Position numbers and translations under genes: made by a program. From positions 806,001-870,000 of the forward strand of contig NZ_CP039690.1 of the NCBI RefSeq assembly GCF_005144885.1: 64,000 nt of DNA. The letters run 5' to 3'. This document shows, in pieces, positions 33,839 through 43,472 of the stretch (its first letter is position 1; every line of letters begins with the position of its first letter). The notes beneath the pieces are model-generated. The model was not told the DNA's origin. It was given only the letters and a program-made list of their open reading frames with translations, and searched no databases. Source of the stretch: Phreatobacter stygius. Lineage in GTDB: Bacteria; Pseudomonadota; Alphaproteobacteria; Rhizobiales; Phreatobacteraceae.

Positions 33839-34810
33839 ATGACGAAGACGACATCCTCGGTCAGTCCGTTGCAGCGGGACCTGGCACGCGGCATTCTCGA
33901 TCTGTTGCGCGGCCGCGGCGCGGCAGCCGGCGACCGGCTGAGCCGGGTGGCGCTCGCCGAGGCGCTGGGCGTCTCGCGCACGCCGGTCAATGGTGCGGTG
34001 GCGCTGCTCGAAGAGATGGGCATCGTCGCGATCGAAGGGCGCTCGGTGCGCATTGTCGATCTCGACCGCGATGCGTCGCGCCTGGCCTCGTCAGGCGACG
34101 AAACCAGCATCGCCCGCCTGCTGGTCGGCATTTCCAGGGCGCGTCGCGACGGCACCTTGCCCGACGAGGTATCCGAGCGGCATCTGGCCCAGCATTTCAG
34201 CGCCGGCCGCACCACGGTTGCCCATGCGCTCAGGCAATTGGCCGAGGCCGGCGTCGTGACGCGCAATCGCGGCCATGGCTGGAGCTTCACGCAAGGCTTC
34301 GCTTCGGCCGAGGATCGTGCCGCGTCCTATCGTTTCCGCATGTTGCTGGAACCGGCAGCCCTGCTCGAACCAACCTTCGCCTTGCCGCCCGGCTTCGAAG
34401 CCCGGATGCGCGCCGACCACGCCCGTTTCCTCGATCGCCCCTGGACCGCCGATGACGCGGTCGCTTTCTTCGAAACCAATGCGGCCTTCCATGCCGGCCT
34501 GGCCGAAGCCTCGGGCAACCGCTTCTTCGCACCGGTCATCGCCCAGCAGAACCGCCTGCGGCTTCTGTCGAACTATGCCTGGCAGCGCGGGGCCGAACGC
34601 GTCGAGGTGTCGGTGCGCGAGCATCTCGCCATTCTCGATGCGCTTGTCGCCGGCGACCGCCAAAAGGCAGCCGAACTGATGCGCCAGCACCTGGCGGGCG
34701 CCGCGGCACTCACGTTTCAGATGCCCGGCAGCGGCACGTCGGCGCCGGATGGATCGGACATTGATCACGCGCCGCCGGGACGGCGCGCGCCAAAACATCG
34801 CGCCAAATAG
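33839..34810 (+). CDS. GntR family regulator, FCD subclass, with two winged-helix segments
   Basis: About 323 residues from the ATG at 33839 (33830 and 33812 are alternatives). Residues 9-74 form a GntR winged helix (GDRLSRVALAEALGVSRTPV). A second winged-helix-like segment follows at about 88-155 (SERHLAQHFSAGRTTVAHAL, then LAEAGVVTRNRGHGW). Residues 165-295 are an all-helical FCD ligand domain with the usual histidines (AAFHAGLAEASGN, VREHLAILDAL, MRQHL). Having two DNA-binding segments is unusual. A near-copy of the site at its own promoter lies before the C45 hydrolase/ABC operon at 50.7 kb, the best target candidate. Confidence 0.88.
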   Translation: MTKTTSSVSPLQRDLARGILDLLRGRGAAAGDRLSRVALAEALGVSRTPVNGAVALLEEMGIVAIEGRSVRIVDLDRDASRLASSGDETSIARLLVGISRARRDGTLPDEVSERHLAQHFSAGRTTVAHALRQLAEAGVVTRNRGHGWSFTQGFASAEDRAASYRFRMLLEPAALLEPTFALPPGFEARMRADHARFLDRPWTADDAVAFFETNAAFHAGLAEASGNRFFAPVIAQQNRLRLLSNYAWQRGAERVEVSVREHLAILDALVAGDRQKAAELMRQHLAGAAALTFQMPGSGTSAPDGSDIDHAPPGRRAPKHRAK

Positions 34811-34836
34811 CCACGGCGCCACGCTGGCCGGACAGT

Positions 34837-36015
34837 TCAGGCTGGACGGACGCCTGCCCCGATGACGATCTGGACGAACCTGTCGACGGCATGATCAAAC
34901 GACAGTAGCCGGACCGCACGGCAACGCGCCGCCTCGCGGCGAGCGGCGGCCTGGTCGGACGGCTCGGCCAAGAGTGCGAGGACATGCGCGCCAAGGTTTC
35001 GCGCATCGCCCAGCTTCGCCAACATGCCAACGTCTCCGAGAATCGCTTCGGCCTCGCCGGCATCCGTGCTGACACATGCGACCCCGCATGACATGGCCTC
35101 GGCGAGCACATTGGGAAAAGCTTCGCTCCGCGAGGTCAGAAGTAGGAGATCAAGCCCGGGCATCAGCGCCTGAATATCTCGCCGCTCGCCCAGCACGGCG
35201 GTCCGCTCGCGAATGCCCGCAAGCAAAAGCCGTTGACAGAATTCGGCCCGATCCGTGCCTGCGCCAATGAACATGAAACGGGCGTCCGGACGCGCCTCGG
35301 CGATGTGACGGAAGACCTTTATGGCCGTGGCATGGTCCTTCAGCGGATCCACGCGTGCAACATGGCCGATGATCGGTCCTTGGCCGGCAAAATATGGTGC
35401 TCGCTCGCGAAACAGAGCGCTCAAGCGGCTCGCCGCAGCCGCATCCGGCTTGAAGTTGTGAACATCAACCCCGTTGGGGATGACCTGGGTCACCCGGGCA
35501 CGGTATCCCAGCCGGCCATGCGCCTCGGCGGCCCGGGCCGAATTGAAAGTCAGGACATCCGGCGGACCGGCCATGAACGGAAGCGCGCGGATCGCCAGCC
35601 TGCGGGTCAAGGATTGCGCCGCGCCGACCTGCAGCCCGTGCCGAATGTTCCAGGTGACCTGCGGACGCGAGACCGAAGCCACCTGGCGCGCTGCAAGGCT
35701 CGCAGCCAACGAGCCATGATACATCCAGCCGAAGACCATCCTCGGGCGGCATTCCTCAATGATATGGGCCAGCCGCGTGATGGCCGCCGGGGCCTCGGCG
35801 AGGCGGTCCAGGCCCAGGGCGATCACGTCAACGCCTGCCGCGCCGTAAGCCGCGTCGAGATCATCGACCGTCCTCAGCCGGACGACCGGTTGGCGTCCAA
35901 GCAGCGACGACGTGGCCTTGATGAGCCGCAACAGGAAATTCTCGGCACCTGCATTTGCAAGCCCGGTAATGACGTGCAAGACGGTGGGCGAGTATTCCGG
36001 CATAGGCGTCGGCAT
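34837..36015 (-). CDS. Glycosyltransferase family 4
   Basis: A 392-residue GT-B glycosyltransferase. The N-terminal domain opens with VLHVITGLANAGAENFLLRL, where a GGAE-type acceptor motif usually stands. The C-terminal domain has GHVARVDPLKDHATAIKVF and the sugar-nucleotide-binding ExxxxxE loop, LTSRSEAFPNVLAEAMSCG. The start at 36015 gives the family N-terminus; the longer frame overlaps the divergent dehydrogenase gene. It joins a sugar from a nucleotide donor to a growing surface glycan at the cytoplasmic membrane face. Donor sugar not predictable. Confidence 0.9.
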   Translation of the reverse strand: MPTPMPEYSPTVLHVITGLANAGAENFLLRLIKATSSLLGRQPVVRLRTVDDLDAAYGAAGVDVIALGLDRLAEAPAAITRLAHIIEECRPRMVFGWMYHGSLAASLAARQVASVSRPQVTWNIRHGLQVGAAQSLTRRLAIRALPFMAGPPDVLTFNSARAAEAHGRLGYRARVTQVIPNGVDVHNFKPDAAAASRLSALFRERAPYFAGQGPIIGHVARVDPLKDHATAIKVFRHIAEARPDARFMFIGAGTDRAEFCQRLLLAGIRERTAVLGERRDIQALMPGLDLLLLTSRSEAFPNVLAEAMSCGVACVSTDAGEAEAILGDVGMLAKLGDARNLGAHVLALLAEPSDQAAARREAARCRAVRLLSFDHAVDRFVQIVIGAGVRPA

Positions 36016-36091
36016 CTGCCACTCTCTTACGTAATCGGCCGATGCGCAGCAATGGGTTGACATGCACGACGGCAACGGAGATCGCTCGGTG

Positions 36092-37408
36092 TCCCTGGGG
36101 AATGCGAGTACTTTTTCAAGCTTGGACATGTCGCACGGTCGCCGCATCGCCGTCGTTGGCCTTGGATATGTCGGCTTGCCCGTGGCGGTCGCGTTCGGCC
36201 GGACGGGACAGCCCGTCGTCGGCTTTGAAATAGCCCCGTCGCGCGTCGCAGAACTCAAAGCCGGCTTCGATCGCACCCTCGAGACAAACGCGGACGACCT
36301 GGCGCAGGCCAAGATCATGTTCACGACTGATCCGTCGGCGCTCGACGCCGCGGATTTCTTCATTGTCACCGTGCCCACGCCGATCGACGACGCCAACCGC
36401 CCCGACATGCGACTGGTCCTGGCAGCATCCCGCGCGGTCGCCAAGGCTCTCAAGAAAGGCGACATCGTCGTCTACGAGTCGACCTTTTACCCAGGCGCCA
36501 CCGAAGAGGACTGCATTCCCCTGCTGGAACGCGAGTCGGGCCTCACCTGCGGCCTGGATTTTACCGTGGGCTACAGCCCCGAGCGGATCAATCCCGGTGA
36601 TCGCGAACGCCGCCTGGAGACGATCGCCAAAGTGGTCGCCGGTCAGGACGACGCCACGCTGGAGATTATCGCCGAGGTCTACGGCTCGATTGTCGCCGCC
36701 GGCGTCTACAGAGCGCCCTCTATCAAGGTCGCCGAAGCCGCCAAGGTCATCGAGAATACCCAACGCGACCTCAACATCGCCCTGATGAACGAGCTGGCGA
36801 TCATTTTCAGCTTGCTGGACGTGGATACGGCCGATGTTCTTGCGACGGCCGGAACGAAGTGGAACTTTCTCCATTTCACACCGGGATTGGTCGGCGGACA
36901 TTGCATTGGAGTTGATCCCTATTACCTGACCCATCGCGCTGAACGTGCCGGCTATCATCCGCAGGTCATCCTGGCGGGGCGTCGCATCAATGACCAGATG
37001 GGGGCCTGGATTGCGCGCGAATGCATCAAGCGGCTGCTCCGCAATGGCGGCGGACGATCCGTCACGGTGCTGGGCCTCGGTTACAAGGAGAACGTTCCGG
37101 ACATCCGGAATTCGAAGGTCATCGACGTCATCAGGGAGCTGAACAGCTTTGGCGTCGCGGTGCAGGTCGCCGATCCCTTGGCCGACCCGGCAGACTGCAT
37201 GCGCGAATATGATGTCGCCTTGACGCCCTATGCCGAGCTGGAACCGGCCGATGCTGTCATCCTCGCGGTTGCCCATGCCGACTATGTCAAGGCCGCCTGG
37301 GGCGGTATCGCCAAGCTGTTGAAGCCAGGCGCCAACCTTGTCCTGGACGTCAAGGCTGTCCTCGACCGCGCGACCAAGCCGCCGCATGTCGAACTGTGGC
37401 GGGCTTGA
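36092..37408 (+). CDS. Nucleotide sugar dehydrogenase (UDP-HexNAc/UDP-Glc 6-dehydrogenase, TviB/WbpO-like)
   Basis: About 438 residues. The Rossmann motif AVVGLGYVGLPVA, TVPTPIDDANRPDM, TVGYSPERINPGD and the active-site cysteine in GGHCIGVDPYYL place it with TviB/WbpO, which oxidise C6 of UDP-N-acetylhexosamines to uronic acids. Simple UDP-glucose dehydrogenase activity is not excluded, and the nearby UDP-glucuronate epimerase would suit it. GTG at 36092 has GGAG 8 nt before it; ATG at 36062 and 36128 are alternatives. It is divergent from a GT4 gene and stands inside the polysaccharide cluster. Confidence 0.9.
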   Translation, partial: SLGNASTFSSLDMSHGRRIAVVGLGYVGLPVAVAFGRTGQPVVGFEIAPSRVAELKAGFDRTLETNADDLAQAKIMFTTDPSALDAADFFIVTVPTPIDDANRPDMRLVLAASRAVAKALKKGDIVVYESTFYPGATEEDCIPLLERESGLTCGLDFTVGYSPERINPGDRERRLETIAKVVAGQDDATLEIIAEVYGSIVAAGVYRAPSIKVAEAAKVIENTQRDLNIALMNELAIIFSLLDVDTADVLATAGTKWNFLHFTPGLVGGHCIGVDPYYLTHRAERAGYHPQVILAGRRINDQMGAWIARECIKRLLRNGGGRSVTVLGLGYKENVPDIRNSKVIDVIRELNSFGVAVQVADPLADPADCMREYDVALTPYAELEPADAVILAVAHADYVKAAWGGIAKLLKPGANLVLDVKAVLDRATKPPHVELWRA

Positions 37409-37412
37409 CGGG

Positions 37413-38597
37413 CTAACCCGACAGCGCCTTCGACAAGGCCGCTTCCAGGCTGTCGCAAGCCGATGCCACCCCGTAGCTGGCCTGGGCGCGTTGACGCGCG
37501 GCACCGGCAAGGCGCCGGCCCAGCGAAGCGTCGCGGATCAGGACGGCAAGGGCCTCGGCGAGTGCGACTGGATCGGCCGGCGGCACCAGCAGACCAGCCT
37601 CTCCTTGTCCGAGCAATTCGTTGGCTCCCCCGACCCAGGTTGCCACGATCGGCAGGCCTGCCGCCGCCATCTCCAGAAGCGCATTGGAGAAGCTCTCCGT
37701 AAGCGAAGCGTGGATGCCGATATCGGCGGCTTCGAGGAGGCCGGACACATCGGCGCGCTCGCCGAGGAACTGCACATGAGCCGCGATGCCGGCATCCGAA
37801 GCCAGGCGTTCCAGGACGGCGCGTCGCCCGATGCCTTCAGCCGGCACCGCGCGGCCCTTGTCATCGACGTCGCGACCAACCACCAGGAGCCGCCAAGAGC
37901 CTGCCATCGCCCCCGTTCGATTGAGCAGGCCCAGGGCCGCGATGATGTCGGCATGGCCCTTATAGGCGAAGAGATTGGCGACCGTGACGAGCACCAGTTC
38001 GTCGCCTCCCAGCCCGAGAGCGGCGCGCGTCGCCTCCCGTGCCCGGAGATCCGGCGGCGGCTTCGGCACCACCGCGTTCACGACACGAACGATCCGCGCT
38101 GGCTCGACTCCCTCGGCCAACAGGTCGGTCCTGACCGGTTCGCTATTGGCCAGCACCAGCCGCGCGGTGCGCGTTCCCCAGCGGTCCAGCATGCCGAACA
38201 CGGCACCGCGCTCGTGCTGATAGGCGTTCTGGCTGCGACGGGCGACAATGTGAAGGGTCCCCGTCAGTCGCGCCGCCATAGCGCCGACGATGCAGGCATG
38301 GGGCAAGACGGTCAGCAGGATTTCGCTGCGCCGGGCGCGAACCACCGCGGCGGCGCGGCCAACCGCCCGCAGGTTTCGGATAACCGCAGCCACGGCCCCG
38401 CGCCCCATTCGCTCGCCGTCCGCGGCCGTTCTGACCGGGATCCCCGCAGCCTCCAGTGTCGCGCACAGGGCCTCGCGCGGGGCGATGGTTATGCAGGCGA
38501 CGTCATGACCGCGCGCCCGAAGCACCGGCAGAACCAAAGCCATCTGCGCCTCGGCCCCGCCTATCGCCAGACTGTCGATCAGGACGGCAATGCGCAC
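37413..38597 (-). CDS. Glycosyltransferase family 4
   Basis: A 394-residue GT-B enzyme. The N-terminus RIAVLIDSLAIGGAEAQMAL has the GGAE acceptor-domain motif; the donor domain carries VTVANLFAYKGHADIIAAL and HASLTESFSNALLEMAAAG. GTG at 38597 follows AGGAACC; the longer frame to 38666 lacks family support. Last gene of a minus-strand series epimerase - asnB - GT4 - methyltransferase - GT4, and convergent with the dehydrogenase gene (4-bp gap). Confidence 0.9.
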   Translation of the reverse strand: MRIAVLIDSLAIGGAEAQMALVLPVLRARGHDVACITIAPREALCATLEAAGIPVRTAADGERMGRGAVAAVIRNLRAVGRAAAVVRARRSEILLTVLPHACIVGAMAARLTGTLHIVARRSQNAYQHERGAVFGMLDRWGTRTARLVLANSEPVRTDLLAEGVEPARIVRVVNAVVPKPPPDLRAREATRAALGLGGDELVLVTVANLFAYKGHADIIAALGLLNRTGAMAGSWRLLVVGRDVDDKGRAVPAEGIGRRAVLERLASDAGIAAHVQFLGERADVSGLLEAADIGIHASLTESFSNALLEMAAAGLPIVATWVGGANELLGQGEAGLLVPPADPVALAEALAVLIRDASLGRRLAGAARQRAQASYGVASACDSLEAALSKALSG

Positions 38598-38688
38598 GCA
38601 GCGGTTCCTGTCGCCTGAAAAGCCCTGCCCGCCAGCTTGCCTCCGGACGGCGATCGCCGCCGGCATGAAGCGCGAGCGCCTGACCCGG

Positions 38689-39582
38689 TCATGCCACGTT
38701 GACGGCGGCCGGGGAGCCGGCCGGCCCGGTCAGTCTGGCAACCATATCCTTCACCTTCGTCTTCTTGCCGTTGACGCCAGTGCGCCTGAAAAGAAATTCC
38801 GAGCAGGCATGACCGGTCGCCACGTTGATCAGCTCGAAGCCGTACTCGCCTTCCAGGAGGTCGACCGTCTCCTGGTCGCCGGCATATTCCATTGGCCAGC
38901 CGCCGAGCCAGTCCCGAACATCCGTGAAATAATTCATCCCGCGCTGGGTCCGGTAGGTCCAGATCTGCTTGAGCACGGCCGGCAGGTTTCTGATGTTCAT
39001 CGACATGCCAAAGCGCCAGACATACCACCAGACCATCAGCCATTTGGTCAGCGACGTAACCCGGTTGTACTCTTGCTTTATTTCCAGCCAGAACGCTTGG
39101 CTCGGCTGGAAATCGACATCCTTCGAATAGAGGGCAATGTAGAAGAGTCCGCCTTCGGCCACACAGGACTGGGCGTTGCGGAGCGCCCGCCAAACCTCGC
39201 CGGTATGGTGCAGGACACCCCATGAATAGACCAGCTTCCAGGTGCCGAGCGAGGCAACGTAGCTGTCGTCCAGCACGTCTCCCTGCTCGACCGACCAATG
39301 GTCCGGCTTGCCCGCCCGGTCCCGGAGAAATCGTGTCGCCGCTACGGAATTGGCGTCATAGTCGAAACTATGCAGCTTTTCGGCACCAAGTTTCAGAGCG
39401 GCGAGCGAGTGCAGCCCTGAGCCGGATCCGATGTCGAGAAAGTCGAGGCCTTTCAGGTCATCGCGCTTGAGGAAGCCTGTCAGCCGCGCGGCGGCGGCAT
39501 CAAGACGCTGCTGGCTGTGCTTCTGGCGAACAAATCTGTTCCAGTTGTCTCCAAAGCCGAACCGCATGCCCGTGTCGGCCAT
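38689..39582 (-). CDS. Class I SAM-dependent methyltransferase
   Basis: A 297-residue methyltransferase. The SAM motif I is FLDIGSGSGLHSLAAL, the acidic residue after strand 2 is in LHSFDYDANSV, and VYSWGVLHHTGEVWRAL is the post-II block found in glycan-modifying methyltransferases. The C-terminal half is an aromatic-rich insert of about 100 residues (WLMVWWYVWRFGMSM) that may rest on the membrane. Its start is 2 bp from the upstream GT4 stop, so it is co-translated with it. It probably caps or decorates the glycan with O-methyl groups (inference). Confidence 0.85.
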   Translation of the reverse strand: MADTGMRFGFGDNWNRFVRQKHSQQRLDAAAARLTGFLKRDDLKGLDFLDIGSGSGLHSLAALKLGAEKLHSFDYDANSVAATRFLRDRAGKPDHWSVEQGDVLDDSYVASLGTWKLVYSWGVLHHTGEVWRALRNAQSCVAEGGLFYIALYSKDVDFQPSQAFWLEIKQEYNRVTSLTKWLMVWWYVWRFGMSMNIRNLPAVLKQIWTYRTQRGMNYFTDVRDWLGGWPMEYAGDQETVDLLEGEYGFELINVATGHACSEFLFRRTGVNGKKTKVKDMVARLTGPAGSPAAVNVA

Positions 39583-39584
39583 TA

Positions 39585-41351
39585 TCAGCCTTCCGCACTT
39601 GTCGTGATCTGCGCCGGCGAAGATTGCGGCGAGCGCGCGCCATAAACGGCGAGCGTGGCCGCGGCCATGCTCGCCACATCGAAGGTGCCGCGTGCGTGCA
39701 CCGCCCCATGCTCGCCCATTTGCCGCCGGCGCGGCGCGTCACCGGCCAGGTCCAGGACCGCGGCCGCCAGGGCCTTGGCGGTCTGACGCTGCGTGAGGAT
39801 CCCGGTCGTTCCGTCGACCAGCGTTTCCGGAGCGCCGCCGACCGGCGGCGTGACGACCGGAAGCCCCACGCTCTGCGCTTCGATCAGCACATTGGGCAGC
39901 CCCTCCAGGCGGGACGTGAGCATGAAAATGTCAAAGCCGCGCATGCTCTCCCAGGCGTCCCTGGTGACGCCCGGCAAACGCACGCGCTCGGCCAGGCCGG
40001 CCCTGGCGACGGTCGCGATCATCGCCTCGCGCATCGGGCCGTCGCCGTAACAGACCGCCACGATGCGCCGATCGGCGGCGACCGCCTCCATCGCGGCGGC
40101 GATCCAGAGATCCGGCCGCTTTTCCTCGGAGAACCGTTGAACGCCGCCGAGCACGACGGTCTCGTTGGAGACCCCCAGCCTCGCGCGCGCCGCCTGCCGC
40201 TGCTCGCCGGTCGGCACCGGCGGGAATTCGAAACCATTCCGGATCACTGCGATGCGCGACAGGTCGATCGCAAGCCAACGCGCGTAGTCTCGGGCCCCCG
40301 CGGTGCTGTTGTTGATGATGACGGCATTGCCCCGCTCGAGAATTCTCAGATATCCGGGCCGCATGTAGGGCTGGTAGAGCAGGAAATTATCCGGCGCGAC
40401 CGACCGGCCGCTCATGATCAGGCGCGGCACGCCGACGATTTGTGCCGCGACGCCGCCGGCGATGTTGGCGGCATCCATCCAGGTGTGAAACAGCTGCGGC
40501 CTCAGGTCGCGCAGCGCGAGCGCATGAGCGATCACCGTATGGGCCAGTTGCTGGAAGCCGATATGGCTGTAGCGCTGGGTGAAATAGTCCAGCTGCTCCT
40601 GAATGGCGGGATCTGCGTAGGCTGGACCATGAAACGCGATCTGGTGGACGCCGACATGGGCCGCCTCCAGGCTCGGTTTGAAAAAATCGTTCAGTGGCGG
40701 GGTCAGATTTTGGCACAACACGCTCACGCGCCAGTCGCCCTGGCGCGCCAGGGCCGCGCCGGTATAGGCGAGCTGACGCTCGGCGCCACCAGGCCCCAGC
40801 GTGCCGGAGGTCAAGGCCGCGTGGCCTGGCCGAAAGCTGTCTGGTGGCATGCGCAGGAACGACAGCCGCTCGTAAAGGTCCTCGAAGGCCCGCGTGAAGT
40901 TGACTGGCGACGATACGCCGGACAACAGGCCGGCCGTTGCGATCCTGCGTTGGATCGCCGGCCTGATGCGCTTGCCCAGGGCTTCGAGGGTGGACGTGCG
41001 CAGGAATGTTCCGTTTGGTCGTATCGCCCAGATGCTCTTGACGCCCCACGAGCGCAGTTTCCAAAGCACCGGCAAGGCGAGTTCATCAAGAAGCCCGAGG
41101 AACAACATTTCGTCTGGAAGGCGCCGCCTGATTTCCAGGCGTGAGTGGTTGATGTCCTTCCACCAGCCGGCAACCGTCGGACGATCCTCGTCGCCGACCG
41201 GTTGGCTGTCGACGATCACGGCGCTCAAGCGATCGAAGCGAAGCACTTCGGACACGAGCAGCGGCGGCAGGCTGAACGGTACGGCCAGGCCAAGGCGATG
41301 GGCGCCGGAGGCAGCCAGGCCCTGCTCGACGAGATGTTTGATGTTCAACAT
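39585..41351 (-). CDS. Glycosyltransferase family 4 with N-terminal extra domain
   Basis: About 588 residues. The GT-B part starts at about residue 178 (SGTLGPGGAERQLAYTGAAL) and has the donor-domain blocks GGVQRFSEEKRPDLWIAAA and TSRLEGLPNVLIEAQSVG. The first 175 residues (AVIVDSQPVGDEDRPTVAGW, then LGLLDELALPVLWKLRSWG) are not a known domain to me; they could be a degenerate second catalytic or acceptor-binding domain. The start at 41351 is the best-supported ATG, but the frame is open to 41585. Follows asnB after 104 bp and is nearly joined to the methyltransferase gene. Confidence 0.85.
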   Translation of the reverse strand: MLNIKHLVEQGLAASGAHRLGLAVPFSLPPLLVSEVLRFDRLSAVIVDSQPVGDEDRPTVAGWWKDINHSRLEIRRRLPDEMLFLGLLDELALPVLWKLRSWGVKSIWAIRPNGTFLRTSTLEALGKRIRPAIQRRIATAGLLSGVSSPVNFTRAFEDLYERLSFLRMPPDSFRPGHAALTSGTLGPGGAERQLAYTGAALARQGDWRVSVLCQNLTPPLNDFFKPSLEAAHVGVHQIAFHGPAYADPAIQEQLDYFTQRYSHIGFQQLAHTVIAHALALRDLRPQLFHTWMDAANIAGGVAAQIVGVPRLIMSGRSVAPDNFLLYQPYMRPGYLRILERGNAVIINNSTAGARDYARWLAIDLSRIAVIRNGFEFPPVPTGEQRQAARARLGVSNETVVLGGVQRFSEEKRPDLWIAAAMEAVAADRRIVAVCYGDGPMREAMIATVARAGLAERVRLPGVTRDAWESMRGFDIFMLTSRLEGLPNVLIEAQSVGLPVVTPPVGGAPETLVDGTTGILTQRQTAKALAAAVLDLAGDAPRRRQMGEHGAVHARGTFDVASMAAATLAVYGARSPQSSPAQITTSAEG

Positions 41352-41455
41352 TCGGACGCCTGCCCCTTCAACACCATCGTCATGCGCCGACCGCCCGGGC
41401 GACCACCCGGCTGGAAGCAAGATACACGTGAGCTGGAGGATCCCATCAGGGCCTT

Positions 41456-43423
41456 CTACACCGCGAATGCCGCCTGCTCGACCGGGCCTCTCGAACCGCC
41501 GAGGCGCTGTGCGGTCGGGTGGGACAATGCCTCGACCGGGTCGATCCATACACGGTACCAGAGCTCCAGCATCAGCAAAGCCCAAATGCGGGTCGCCCAG
41601 TTCTCTCCGGCATTGTGACGGTCCAACAGGCGGCGCACCTGCGCCATGTCGAAAAGACCCCGCGCGGACGCCCGGCCTCCGGTCAACATGTCATAGGCAA
41701 AATCGCGCATCTCGGTGCGCAGCCAGGCATCGATAGGCACGCCGAAACCCATCTTCGGCCGGTACAGGACCTCTCGCGGCAAATAGGGCTCCATCGCCCC
41801 CTTCAAGAGCGATTTCGGTTCGCCGCCGGCGAAACGCTGCTGCTCGGGGATGGTACAGGCCCAGGCCAGGAAGTCATGGTCGAGAAACGGCGAGCGCGAC
41901 TCCAGCGAACTGGCCATGCTCGCTATGTCGACCTTCACCAAGAGATCATCGGGCAAATAGGTATGAAGATCCGCCCATTGCGCGCCCCAGCTCAGGGTTG
42001 GCGCGGCGTCGAAATATTCGTCGAGGCTGTCGACGCGGGACGCCGCCAGATGCGCCCGCATGGCGCCTGAATAGAGCGACTGCTTCGATTGATGCGTGAA
42101 GTAGGCGATGAAGGTCTCATACCGATGCGACGGACGCTGAAACCTGTTCGACAGAACCTGGCGCGCATGGCGAATGATTTTCAGGCCATCAAGGCCGCGC
42201 GGGGAAATGCGCGCCAGGCCGTACAGGCCGCGCGCCATCCACAAGGGCATCCTGTCGTCGATCGCCTGCAGCTGACGGCACAGCTTGTAGCGCGCATAAC
42301 CGAGAAATGCCTCGTCGCCTCCGTCGCCATTGAGCACCACCGTCACCTGCCGGCGCGCCGCTTGAGCGACGTAGAATGTTGGGATGGCTGAGGAATCCGC
42401 GAAGGGCTCGTTGTAATAATAAACCAGGTCGTCGAGCACATCCATGGCATGGGGCTCGACCACGAACTCCTCATGATCGGTTCCATAGCGTTCGGCGACC
42501 ATGCGCGCATAGGCACGCTCGTCATATTTCGCCTCGTTGAAACCGATCGTGAACGTCTTGATGGGCCTGGACGACTGCATCGCCATCATGGCGACCACGG
42601 CCGAACTATCGACACCACCGGACAGGAACGCCCCGATCGGCACGTCCGATATCATCCGCAACCGCGTTGCCTCGCGCAATCGATCGACCAATTCGTCCTG
42701 GAGCTCGGCTTCGGGCCGCGCCTGCGCGGATTCGGGCCGGGGCCAATCGAAGTAGCGGCGCTGGACCACCTCCTGACCGCGGCCAACCACGATCAAATGC
42801 CCCGGCGCGAGCTTCGCGATCCCCGTGAAGGCCGTCATGGGCGACGGGACATATTGGTAGGTCAGATAGGCGTCGATGGCCGCCAGATCCGCTTCACGCC
42901 TGGCGCCGGGCCAGGCAAGAATGGTCTTGATTTCGCTGCCGAAGACCAGGAGACCGTTGACGATCGCGTAGACCAGCGGTTTCTTGCCCACACGATCCCG
43001 GTAGAGAACCAGCTGATCCCGCCGTCGATCATACAGCGCGATGGCAAACATGCCGCGCAGCCTGTGGACGACCTCGACACCCCAAACCTGATAGCCGGCG
43101 ACCAGGACCTCGGTATCCGAGCGGGTTCGAAACAGCCACCCCTTTGCCTCCAGCTCCGAGCGCAGCTCGAGGAAGTTGTAGATCTCGCCGTTGAACGCCA
43201 CCGTGATCTGGCCGTCCGGAGAAGCCATTGGCTGGTTTGCATCGGAGCTGAGATCGATGATCGCGAGGCGCGCATGCGCCAAGCCGACACCCGGGCCGTT
43301 CCAGACCGCCTTCGCGTCCGGGCCGCGATAGCTGACCGTATGGATCTGGCGCGCGAGACAAACCGCGCCATCCGGTCGCTCGTCACGGCTTCCGAGATCG
43401 AAAAATCCAGCAATGCCGCACAT
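41456..43423 (-). CDS. asnB: Asparagine synthase (glutamine-hydrolysing) AsnB-type amidotransferase
   Basis: A 655-residue two-domain enzyme. The glutaminase domain opens with MCGIAGFFDLGS (Cys2 is the nucleophile), and the synthase domain has the ATP-binding PPi-loop FLSGGVDSSAVVAMM at about residue 268. Inside surface-glycan clusters such proteins (for example WbpS in Pseudomonas O-antigen) amidate uronic acids rather than aspartate. The neighbouring dehydrogenase and uronate epimerase support that role here; housekeeping asparagine synthesis is the alternative. It follows the epimerase gene after 49 bp. Confidence 0.92.
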   Translation of the reverse strand: MCGIAGFFDLGSRDERPDGAVCLARQIHTVSYRGPDAKAVWNGPGVGLAHARLAIIDLSSDANQPMASPDGQITVAFNGEIYNFLELRSELEAKGWLFRTRSDTEVLVAGYQVWGVEVVHRLRGMFAIALYDRRRDQLVLYRDRVGKKPLVYAIVNGLLVFGSEIKTILAWPGARREADLAAIDAYLTYQYVPSPMTAFTGIAKLAPGHLIVVGRGQEVVQRRYFDWPRPESAQARPEAELQDELVDRLREATRLRMISDVPIGAFLSGGVDSSAVVAMMAMQSSRPIKTFTIGFNEAKYDERAYARMVAERYGTDHEEFVVEPHAMDVLDDLVYYYNEPFADSSAIPTFYVAQAARRQVTVVLNGDGGDEAFLGYARYKLCRQLQAIDDRMPLWMARGLYGLARISPRGLDGLKIIRHARQVLSNRFQRPSHRYETFIAYFTHQSKQSLYSGAMRAHLAASRVDSLDEYFDAAPTLSWGAQWADLHTYLPDDLLVKVDIASMASSLESRSPFLDHDFLAWACTIPEQQRFAGGEPKSLLKGAMEPYLPREVLYRPKMGFGVPIDAWLRTEMRDFAYDMLTGGRASARGLFDMAQVRRLLDRHNAGENWATRIWALLMLELWYRVWIDPVEALSHPTAQRLGGSRGPVEQAAFAV

Positions 43424-43472
43424 GAAATCGTTCGCCTCGCGCTGGCGGGAGCTTGTCCGCCGAGACCGGTGA

